Positions 13,095-23,200 of a DNA stretch of 64,000 bases are shown here, piece after piece. The DNA is from Rhizophagus irregularis. Lineage: Eukaryota > Glomeromycota > Glomeromycetes > Glomerales > Glomeraceae. Position 1 is the first letter of the stretch. Every line of letters begins with the position of its first letter. A model generated the notes under the pieces. That model worked only from the letters and a program-made list of their open reading frames with translations, was not told the origin of the DNA and did not search any database. The stretch is from contig NC_089442.1 in the NCBI RefSeq assembly GCF_026210795.1, positions 1,302,001 through 1,366,000 on the forward strand. Direction: 5' to 3'. The position numbers and the translations under genes are program-made.

Positions 13095-14995
13095 TTAAAC
13101 TTTATTATATATATAATTAGATACTATTTCTTCAACAGGTCTCCATAAAATATGACGAAAACCAATTACTATAATAATAAATCCTTTTAATTTATTTGGA
13201 TTTGATTTAATTGTTTTAATACGTTCATCAAATACCCCTGAATTAGAATAATTAACAACATTTCCCTTTGAGATTGTATTCATATATGATTTCAATTGGC
13301 TTATACCACCATTCAATACATCATCTATAGTTGTCTGCATTGTTTTTTTAAATTCTTTTGACCAATATGTATATTGTCTTTTTAATAAAACCTCTTCATT
13401 TTCCTTTTCAAGAATTTTATCTAAATTTTCTAATTCATTTGCACCAAATTTAACTTTCTGACTTATTAGTCCAATTAATGATATATATTTTAATTCTAGA
13501 CTAATATAATTATCTCCTATTCCTTTCAGAATAAAAACATCTGAATAACCAAAACGGCCTGATCCCTTTGGTTGTTTGCCATCCATTACTAGTGAAAGTT
13601 CTGGAATACGATATTTTAATGGTAGAAGACTTTCAACAATTGCTTGAAGCATAGATTCATTTGCTGAAGATAAAGACATCCTTGATCTTGTTAATAAAAA
13701 GGTCTTTAGAATTTCTATGAAAGGTAAAATATTTCCCATAACAAGGCTTTCATATGCTGAAGCAATGAGAAGTGCATTATTAACAACCTGTCTGTACATT
13801 AGATTATCCTTATTTTGTTCTAAAATTTGAATTTGTTTCTTCCAGGATCTTTGTGTATCATCAGCATCATTATCTCTTACTCTTTTCAGTTCTCTTGTTT
13901 GTCTATCTTGAAGAATAAGTTTTTCATTCCATTTTTTATTAAAAATAGATTCTAATGTTTCACCTAAACAATATATATCACTTTCAACATTATTATATGT
14001 ATAGCAATTATGAAATATTAAACGAATATCTTTCTCAAACTCTTCTAAACTTGTATATTGATTATTCTTTAATTTTAAATTTATAGTAAATAAGGATATT
14101 GGATGTTTTATAACTTTATTTTCAATATCTTTGTCAATATATTTATTGAATTTATGAGCATAAAATTCATTTTCAAGTTCATGAAGAATATCATAACAGA
14201 AATCAATAAGTTTAATGTTCTTTTTAGATAAATCTAACTGTGAAATTTCAGAAAGATTTACTGTTTTTTTTGGAAGCAATGCATCTGGTTGTGAAGAAAC
14301 TTCAACTGAAGATGCAATACTAGTAACAGCAGGCACTAGATTCTCCTTTTCACACTTCTTAATAATTCTTTGCCAGAATATTTTTAATTCTTTTTTACGT
14401 TGTGAATGTTCTGTAATTGCCTATAATAAGAAAGAAATGGTTAATAGTGTGTCAAATTTTATTTAGTGATAAAGAAGGTACATAGCCAGTTCCTCCTCCA
14501 GAACTAGCAGACTTTACCAACAACAAAGTTAGGGTGCCTGGATTGAGAGCTTGGGCTGGTTACCAAGCGAACAAACCCAGTAATTCTCACTAAGAGACCA
14601 TGGCGAGTATTAGGAGTTACCCATACTTTGCAAAATAAAAACAAACACACCTTCTTTTTCACTGTATCAAAATCATCTGGTTCTAATAATCTTTTGGCTT
14701 CATCTAAATAGTGAGTATACCAAATAATGTCAACATTTTTCCACTCGTTCAATGCTAATGAAGTGCTAGTTTGTGAATTTAGTGAAGAAATAATAATGGT
14801 TCTGTTAAGATCCAAAAATCCATGGTAAGACTGACAATTTCTTGATTTAATTAAGTAAGAAACAAGAGCTAATAGTAATCAAAGAGTTAGTTAGAAACTG
14901 AATATGAACATTTTTGTTAAAGATTTAGATTTTCTAACTAAGATTATTTTCTTACCATCATATCCAATATATTTTTCAGTTGTTGTTGTACTCAT
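13095..14995 (-). CDS. Bromodomain plus PD-(D/E)XK nuclease-like protein, three exons
   Basis: Exons on the minus strand are 14995-14956, 14868-14651 and 14420-13095 (527 residues). All junctions are GT-AG and the phases join cleanly. Residues 14-112 form an N-terminal module shared with the 32, 40 and 49 kb copies. Residues about 165-254 match a BET-type bromodomain: an IKHPISL motif, then FHNCYTYNN with the acetyl-lysine-binding Asn at about 229, then SDIY and FNKKW. The usual YY pair before IKxP is not seen. Residues about 304-514 look like a PD-(D/E)XK fold: SDVF with Asp380, then ELK with Glu395 and Lys397, a late Gln/Lys helix (ISQLKSYM), and a C-terminal strand pair ending in ILWRP. 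Inferred role: a chromatin-targeted nuclease or nuclease-derived protein. No function is proven. The ATG was chosen because it gives an intact 13-codon exon matching the short first exon of the paralogues. Confidence 0.85.
14421..14650 (-). other. Conserved second intron of the bromodomain/nuclease gene
   Basis: This 230-bp intron closely resembles the second intron of the distant paralogues at 32.7, 40.2 and 50.0 kb. Shared blocks include the GTGTGT donor region, GGGTAACTC, GAATTACTG, CGCTTGGTAACCA, TTGGTAAA, GGAGGAG and CTATGTACCTTCTTT. On the antisense strand AGTGGTTACCAAGCG resembles a tRNA-like box A. An embedded SINE, a structured RNA or a splicing element are all possible. Confidence 0.6.
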
Positions 14996-15215
14996 GATTA
15001 TTTAGTTTATTAACTTACAAAAAATAATATAAAGTATTTGCAAAATATTTTTAGAAAATAAGTAAAAATAAAAAAGCAAAAATCGTAGTAAAGCAAGCAA
15101 AAATTGTAAAAAAGTAATTGTAAAAAAGTAATTGTAAAAAAAATAAAAAAAAAGTAAAAAGCAAATTATGTGAAATAAATATAAAAAATACTACTGACAC
15201 ATTGACACAAAAAAT

Positions 15216-15300
15216 GCTCTATCAAATACTCAGCTTTTGTCAATCTGATGTATTATTACAAAAAATACTCAGCTTTTGTCAGTCTGGTGCATTATTACAA
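15216..15300. repeat. 43-bp tandem duplication carrying the promoter box
   Basis: The word AATACTCAGCTTTTGTCA occurs at about 15216 and about 15259, each time followed by a TCTGATG/TCTGGTG word and ATTATTACAAAAA. The duplication places two copies of the box shared with the paralogues upstream of the 14995 start. Confidence 0.75.
15237..15296 (-). promoter_or_regulatory. Two copies of a family-specific upstream box
   Basis: Read toward the gene, 15257-15237 and 15296-15276 both fit AATAATRYRYCAGAYTGACA followed by A, 242 and 281 bp upstream of the start codon. The same box in the same orientation lies upstream of all three paralogue copies, at 32143, 39722 and 49502. Role inferred: a transcription-factor site or core promoter element. 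Confidence 0.6.
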
Positions 15301-15358
15301 AAAATAATAAACTAGTGAATGTAATCCATGTAAGAATGAAAAGAAATTAAATTTTATT

Positions 15359-15480
15359 AAATAAGTATGACTCAAATTACATAGATTTAATACTCTAAAA
15401 CAAACTAATGAGAACAAAAATAAATAAGTATGACTCAAATTGCATAAATCGAATTACTCTAGAACACACTAATGATATAA
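15359..15480. repeat. 63-bp tandem repeat, two copies
   Basis: AATAAGTATGACTCAAATT recurs at 15360 and 15423. Each copy is followed by a diverged TACTCTAGAACA-type word and then ACTAATGA. Confidence 0.7.
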
Positions 15481-16059
15481 ACTAAGAAAGGTATATATAC
15501 CAAATGATTAATTGTTATAAAACTTTTGTTATATTTGTTCATTTTTTTGTTTCACATATAAAATTTTTTATCTCTATTAAAACAATATGGTGAGTGTTGC
15601 AATTAGTTCATCTTAGTGTTGCAGCAAAATATGGTTATGATTAGGTACTAGTCTTCCATAAAGCACTTTTCCTTCAATAAATCAAGATAATTAGTATCTA
15701 TTAAAAATTAAAAAAGCTTTGTTCTATTTGTTAGTTATGTGATTATTTCAAAATTATGCTCCAGATTTTTATATATTTTTTAAAATGATTGCCCAAACAC
15801 CCAAACAATGAAAACAAAAGATGAAATCATTAATGGGCAGCCGAAAATAATAATGATGAGAGAATAAAAAAATTCGAGGTTATGTACATATTAATAATTA
15901 CTAAATAAGGACAATACTAAAAAAGAATTTTTTTTTATTTTTATGCGAAAGTTACTTTGAGTTGACCCATTTAGTACATACATGTTTTAAACCAAAAAAA
16001 CTGATATTGTGATATAATTGTGGATAATGTTTATTCCATGTATTTGTTCAAGTCATGAG

Positions 16060-16725
16060 CTATCTTAATAAGCTATCTACTAGTATCTTTGTACACCAGC
16101 TACTAATGTTAAAAAAATCTTTGGTAATATAATCACCTGAATTATAATATGGTATGATAATCATGATATCTTGAGAATTATGATCTTGAGAAATTTCAAA
16201 ATATTTGCCAATATTGACATTGTATTCAAAATAACAATTACTGTACATTTTAATAGATTCCGAAAAATAGTCATAAAAAACCTTGAGCTAACATAAAAAA
16301 AGCTCATTGATTATTAATCTCATTAATAGTAATTAAAACAGCATACTATGTATTATACTTCATTCAACTCCTTAGATGTGATGTTTTTAGAACCATTGAT
16401 TTTTTTGAGGACAACTGTATAATTTTGGAAACAAATATTTTCTTTGTGATCATAATTATTAACTGGGCCGTCAATCCAAGTAGCTCTATAAATTTTTTTA
16501 AAATTTCCTTCAGTAATGAATTTTAAATTTATGAATTATACATATTCCATTTTCCCATAACAATTAATATGTGTATGTCTAATAAAATCATCAATAATTT
16601 TATTTCCACTTGAGACATACTTATATACCATCTTTGTTTTGTAACAGATATGACATATCTGATAACTTTCATCTAAAGGTTTCCATCTTATATTACATTC
16701 AGGATATTTATTTTTTTTTGTATCT
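16060..16725 (-). pseudogene. Protein kinase pseudogene (Cys-rich head and N-lobe)
   Basis: Reading minus from 16725, the frame gives a CxxC-bearing head (CHICYK), the linker SGNKIIDDFIR then THINCYGKMEYV, an in-frame TAA at the point where the kinase lobe begins, and a decayed glycine loop (TEGNFKKIYRATW). It continues through VVLKKINGS to ELNE. A GT-AG intron follows (about 16361 to 16282). The second exon reads LKVFYDYF on to KYFEISQDHNSQDIMIIIPY and stops at 16060, before any HRD or DFG motif. The phrases match the large kinase families of Rhizophagus as I know them. The internal stop, altered loop and missing C-lobe argue for a dead copy. Confidence 0.7.
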
Positions 16726-16847
16726 TGATTTAATTAAAAACGTATTAATAACAAAAAATTAAGTTTATATTTATAGTTTGTTGGTTGTTCTGTATTTTTT
16801 TTATAAAAAAAATTTAGTATTTATTTGAGTCAAGAAAACTGCTGTAT

Positions 16848-17622
16848 AATATAGTGAAATTTGATAAATTGGTTCGGATCTATCAGTTCCACTAAAAATA
16901 TCTAGCTAAAAAATTTCGATATATTGAAAATCTATTTAATATACTGAATTTTTTAAAAATTTCTATTCTAATAAAACTAAATACAGTCAGAACTCGATAT
17001 AACGATTCGTGATAAACTGATTTTAGCCTATAACAAACTTTTTTCTCAAACCAAAACTGTCTATATTAAATTTTATCACTATATACCAATTTTATTATAA
17101 ATTTCGCAATATTATATATAATGAAGTCTGATCATAAACCAGTCATATGTATTTATTCTCGATAAGCCGATTACCACCTAACTCCGGTCAGAATTAACTT
17201 ATTCCCGGCTGGCACTATGCAGCGCAGCAGATCACCTGACATTTATGCCTTAATTTTGGAATTTAATAATTCCTGTAAGAATATGATATTAATAATAAAC
17301 AAATTAGCACAGCATGTAATACAATTAAAATCATTTTTTTTATTAATAAAAATTTGGTATACCGAATTTTTATATTTTTTACTATATAATCGGTATATTA
17401 AGAATATTTGATTTATCGAATATCCGGATATAACGATCCAAAATTGCCTAACCGGAGGGTTCGTTATATCGAGTTCTGACTGTACACTATATTTTAATTT
17501 TTTAAGTCTTAGAGGTCATAAAAATTAATTCTTGGCTAAAATTAAGATTTACTGCATCACGTTACTTAAATTTTATTGGTTAACGATCATGTGATCCAGT
17601 TTATCAAATTTCATTGTGTATA
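16848..17622. repeat. Outer inverted repeat surrounding the pogo-like MITE
   Basis: TGAAATTTGATAAATTGG at about 16855 has its reverse complement at about 17598-17616 (one mismatch), on the outer sides of the 16982-17484 MITE. This suggests that the MITE landed inside an older inverted-repeat element. Confidence 0.45.
16982..17484. mobile_element. Tc1/mariner-superfamily (pogo-like) MITE
   Basis: The termini are perfect 24-bp inverted repeats that include the flanking TA. Each reads TA then CAGTCAGAACTCGATATAAC then GA. The TA target duplication and the CAGTC(A/G)-AACTCGATATAACG terminus are characteristic of pogo/Tigger-type elements. The 500-bp interior has no transposase; the only open frame (17217-17411) is short and unrecognised. 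Confidence 0.85.
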
Positions 17623-17780
17623 TACAGTCAAATCTCGATATATCGAACCCACGGTTTTGGATAAAAAGTTTGGTACATAGTATAGTTCGGTAAAGAAAAA
17701 TTTTTTTATATACTGAACCCCTAAGTTTTTCAGGAAAGTTCGGTATATAAAGAAAATCACGTGATTAATATCCCAATTTC
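17623..17780. mobile_element. Probable partial pogo-like element
   Basis: TACAGTCAAATCTCGATATA at 17623 is a variant of the pogo-like terminus. It is followed by related words (TTCGGTA, TATACTGAACCC). I find no matching right end, so it is probably truncated. Confidence 0.4.
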
Positions 17781-18615
17781 GGCCAGAATTAAGGATGTAA
17801 CTTAATAATTAACTTTTTTTTGCATTATGATCACAATTTCTAGAAGCAGTACAATTTTCTAAGACATGACATGCAAAGAATTCCTATAGTTATGCATGAT
17901 GCTGCATAACTGCTGCTGAAGGTTATTTTTTAGAAATGTTCAGAATGAGTTATACATAATTAAATATTTACAAGCAATGACAGGAAACATGTCATAGTAT
18001 AATCAAAGATTAAATAAAAGTACCTATATTAAAAGTGAGCCATGGACTTATTATGGTTTTTCCAAGTTGCTAATTAAGATTAACAAGCAATAAAACAGGA
18101 ATAAAATTATAAAGCTTGAAAGTACTATACTACAATAAGCATATATATTATTTAATAAAAAATGATAATTATATTAATTTCTTGATTATTATATTTACTA
18201 GACTTTATTTTTATAATTTATAAAGTTTAACTCAAACATTTAATTTGATTAATGGTATTACAACTAATAATATGTAAGAATACACTAGTAATTTATATTG
18301 TATGAGTAACAAAATGTATAATAGTTTGTATTCATGCAAGACACAGATATAGTAATTTTGTTGCAAAAAGATGCAATGATACTAATAGTCTAATATTGTA
18401 TTCTAAAATCTAGTTATAATTAAACTTTATTACCAAAATTTGAATCAAATTGAATCAAATTAACTATCCAGTTTGATTGATGTGAAGCACAAAAAAGGTT
18501 TAAAAATCCTATATATAGTAACTTTTAGAAAGTAATTTCAATAACTTTTAAAGTGTTGAACATTTTCATTTGATAACTTTTTAAAGTGATAAACATTTTC
18601 ATTTTCATTCTTAAA
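17781..18615. other. Intergenic, 5' flank of the BTB-TLDc gene
   Basis: AT-rich, nothing recognised. A short A/T-rich direct repeat (TTGAATCAAA, twice) lies near 18440-18460. Confidence 0.4.
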
Positions 18616-20213
18616 ATGACATCATTATTCCATTCCAAACTTTCAAAAGACTTTTCTTTTATTTTAAATGATGCTGATGATTATAATGTTACTATTAAAG
18701 TTGGAGAAAATGAAAACATAAAGGAATTTCGTGCACATTCAGTAATTTTACGTGCACGTTCTCCTTATTTCAAAAGTGCACTTTCATCTAATTGGATTAC
18801 AAATCAAAATAACATGATTATGATTAATAAAACAAATATTAAACCAAATGTTTTTGATTTAATTTTGAGGTAAGGATAAATTTTTTGTTTTCTAATTATT
18901 TCTTATCCAATAATTTGTTTATTAATGTAATAATATACTTTTTTAGATATATTTATGCTGGAGAACTTTATTTGACTGAACAATCCGGTGAAGACATCCT
19001 TGAATTGTTAATTGCATCAGATGAATTACTAATGGAAGAATTATTTTATCATGTGCAAGATTATTTAATTGAAAATCTAACTAAATTGGTTCGAAACAAT
19101 TTTCCTTATTATTTGCATATTGCATTTAAACTTATCAATTGCAAGAAATTACAAAATTATATTCAAGACTATTTAATTGAAAGACAATCTGCTGAATTGA
19201 TTCTAGAAAATTTTTCTATTATTACAAATATTGCATTTAAACTTAATAATTTCAAGAAATTGCAAGATTACATTGTTGGATATATCTGTAATAATTCATA
19301 CTTATTTTTTTATACACATTTATTTCTCTCTCTTGATAAAGATATTCTTTATAAAGTACTTGAGAGTGAAGAATTACAAATTAGAGAAGTTGTCGCCTGG
19401 GAACACTTAATTAAATGGGGTATTAACCAAATTCCTGGAGAGAAGTGTGAAATAGACAAATTGAGTTATGAGGCTTATAAAGAATTAAAGGAAATATTAA
19501 ATCGATTTATTCCTCTCATTCGATTTGTGGAAATTACTTCTGATGATTTTAATGATAAAATCAAACCATATAAGATTATTATTCCTTATCAAATTTATGA
19601 AGAAATTGAAGACTTTTATAATAAGGGTATCTTTCCAAAAATAACATTACCACCTAGAATAAGAAAAATTGATTCAAAAATTATCAAACTAAATCTTGTA
19701 AAAATAATTCTTAATTGGATTAATAAAGAAGATTTCAGGATTTCACTTTATGACTTCAATCTTATTTATCGTGGTAGTATTGATGGTATGAAAGATGATC
19801 AATTTAAAAATATTTGTAAGGGTGAAGTAAAAAGTTTAGTTTTAATTAAAGTTAAACATACAAATGAGATCTTTGGTGGATATAGTTCTATTGGATTTAA
19901 CTCAATTGGAGATAGACTTTTACGTGATGAATATAATGTACATGATCGATTTTATTATTCATCAGATAACTTTATTTTTTCATTTACAAATGATGAAGAT
20001 ACTCAAAATATGAAAATAAGTCGTGTGATAAATTATGATAAAGCTATTCGTATTTGTAGTCACTATGGATTTAGTTTTGGTAAAAATTCATTGAATATGT
20101 GTGGTAATATGTTGTTGGTTGATAATGCTAACGATATTTATGAAGATAATGTAAATACAAATTCAGAATACTATATTGAAGAAATTGAGACATTCGTTGT
20201 AACTAAACAATAG
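18616..20213 (+). CDS. BTB-BACK-TLDc protein
   Basis: Exons are 18616-18869 and 18947-20213, with a 77-bp GT-AG intron, giving 506 residues. BTB spans about 10-125 (DYNVTIKVG, FRAHSVILRARSPYF), BACK about 125-290 (VVAWEHLIKWG) and TLDc about 329-504 (LIYRGSIDG, FGGYSSIGF, NFIFSF, and a terminal IEEIETFVV). TLDc proteins are linked to oxidative-stress resistance and V-ATPase binding; BTB-BACK halves usually recruit Cullin-3 or dimerise. The precise role here is unknown. The intron sits right after the BTB core, as in the two genes at 53.7 and 55.6 kb. Residues 123-158 and 159-194 are a 36-residue tandem duplication absent from those paralogues. The ATG at 18616 was chosen because the paralogues begin with equivalent sequence; the open frame 30 bases further upstream has no ATG. 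Confidence 0.9.
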
Positions 20214-23200
20214 TTATTATCTTTATTAACTCGTCTCCTTTTAATTTCTATTTTAAGAGATATTATTTTCCTTTTCCTATTCATTTCCTTAATTTTAATG
20301 ATATAGATGTTGTTATTCGAGTCTGAGAACGAAAATATAAAGAATTTCATATGATGACAATTGTTTATTAATTTCAATCCATACTGTAATGATTTTGACC
20401 GAGTTAATTGTCTCGATAAATTTTTTCATTGAGTAAATCATGTTCGGAAACTTGATTCTAGTATTTGTTACCTAACAATTCAGACATGTGATTATTAAAA
20501 ATAATTTTCAAAAAATCGCTATTTTGCTTTGTAGTCATGACTAGTGATCTTAGGCACTGTAATTACAAGTCATCTTTGGTAATCTCATTATTTTGTGACC
20601 AAAAATTAAACAATTAAACATGATTTCCAATAATAATTTTGAAGGAGGTATATCTATAGAGATAGAAATTATTTTATGTACATTGGATTAATAAAATTCG
20701 GAATGTATTTGCAAGAGATGGTTTGATAATAATATTATTATATAATTTGGCTATTTAACATTTTCGAATTATTAAATTTTATTCATCAATTAATTAAAAT
20801 CGAAGAATTATTGTACCACAAAAAATCAATTTCATGTTAATAGAAATAAATCTGTGGATAATATAGAAGTCATTGAAATTTAAATTAATCCGTTATTAAG
20901 CCCTATAAAAAATTTTTATCCGAATATTTCCATTATTTCTCCGTGTCTTCCGTAAAAATTCCGTGAAAATGATACATTCACGGATATCCGTGTTAGCGAG
21001 ATGAAAATTTCCATAATTTAAGGCTATAAATTCCATTAAAATGATACATTCACGGAAAAAATATGGAAAGATAAAACACGGATCAGATTTTTTACAGGGA
21101 AGAAATTCAAATTACAAGATTAATTTTAAAAGGGATATAATTAAAAGTAATCTTATTAAGACATTTTAACTTTGAGCAAATTATGATACACAACTAATGA
21201 AATTTCAAATGGTTTCAGTAAACAATAAAATGTATGACTTTGTAATATAATTTTTTCTACTGAGAAGACTTTACTTTTTGTCCTACAGAATGAGCTTTTT
21301 AATGGTACAAATCAATAAAGTGACATCATTTATTGTGATTTTTTACTTTAATTATAATAACTCGTTTATTTTATATCATATTATATAGCATCGTGATCAG
21401 TTTCTACTTGCTTTATTTAATTGGAATTATGTTTTATATATACCAAATTATAATAAAACATAGCAGATAGGAAATAAATTATACAAAAATAATTAATACA
21501 ACCTATATAAATAAGGTTACAAAGAAGCTGCTTGTTTACAAATACTTGGAATTTGATTTGTTCTATTTGGGCATCTAAAAAAATATTATACATAAAATTT
21601 CGATTACATTATTTATAACAAATCTTTCTCTAAAATGTAATTTAATATATTCACTGGTTCAAAAAACTGTATATCGATCTTACTAATGTCTATCACTCGT
21701 CAGGCGGAATCTACAATATATTTTATAGTTTCTGCAAACTCGGTTAAACTTCAATTTACTTAAAATTATCATATATAATATCATTAAGACGGAAACCATC
21801 AAACACCTATCTTTATTACTGTTTATATTAAGTACATTCTTTTACATTGAGATTGGCAAAAATAATGTTTGTTGTTAAATAATATCTGCATACAGTATAA
21901 ACATATAGACAATCTAACACAAATATTGATCCTGATTGACAACTTTTTCAATGAGAATTATTAAGTTACCATGGTAAGTAAAAATTGGAATTTTCTATGA
22001 TTGATTCAATTCATTCAAAGAAATTAGATAACAATTTGAAAATTCTCAAAAAATATTATATATGTTCCTCGTCTGATTTAATGATTTTCCACATAATTTA
22101 CAATCTTTTTCACTTTCAACACTTTACTTTCTATGTTGGGATAGTTGATATCAAGTCATGACTATTAAGTAATCCACCTACTTGTAAAAAGCATAAAACT
22201 TATACAACATTCTTGAATACTTTGTGGTACTTTTGTTTCATTTCACGTTCACTACATTCAAAGTCTATTGCGTAATACACATTCAAATATATATTATTAT
22301 CTGTTGTATCATTAATGTAATAATGCAATAAAACATTTTTCAATAATATTTGCTACAAGAAAGCGTCTTCAAATTCAATATTATTATTTTACAAGTTATT
22401 TTCTGAGTTATTTCTCCCTTTTCACTTAATTTACCTAAAGTTGTTTTACAAAGATAACATATCAAGTAAGAAAGAATTGATCTAATAGTTTTAGATCTTT
22501 TTATTTAAAAAATACATTATATTTTAAAATGACCGATTAAACAACTCATTCATGAGTATATTTGAATAGTTCAAGTGATAATTTCCTATAAAAAATTTTT
22601 AGAAAATTGATCATATATCAAGAGTTTTTTGGAATGAAAACGATCATTTATCAGAATTTTTTTCAGAAAATTTTTCATAGGGAGTTATCTGGTGATCCTA
22701 TCTATTATTCAAACCATTAAAGTAAATTTTAGTATAAGTTATACATAAATTCAGTATACAATTATAAAAATCAATATCATCACTTTATAAATAGTGATAA
22801 CAGAACTTTATAATTTTATTATTGTAAAAGAGTAGGTTTTATATTTGATACATTAGAATGAAATTTTAATTTTCACATTTTTACCCAAAAGCTAAATAAA
22901 TACAAAAATGATTAAAGAAACTGAAGTAAATAATAAACAAGAGTAATTAAATTATTTTCTCACTATCTTTAATCACTCTTCAAAGCTAATTACATACAGT
23001 ATTTTCAGATTTAATATAATCTTTGGTATCAAGTCTTCAATATTAGTTTACTATTATACTGCTATTATGCTTGTGTTACCACCAGTTTTATATCGGTTAA
23101 GAAAAGGTAAAGTAGTGTTGGAAATTTAAATTATATACGATGGTGCATAAGAATACTAATTGGTAAATATCAGTTTTTACTAGTGAGTTATTGGATATTA

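Noticed and set aside
17217-17411. 64-codon frame inside the pogo-like MITE
   Set aside because: It has no similarity to a transposase and is too short; it is probably chance openness within an element interior.
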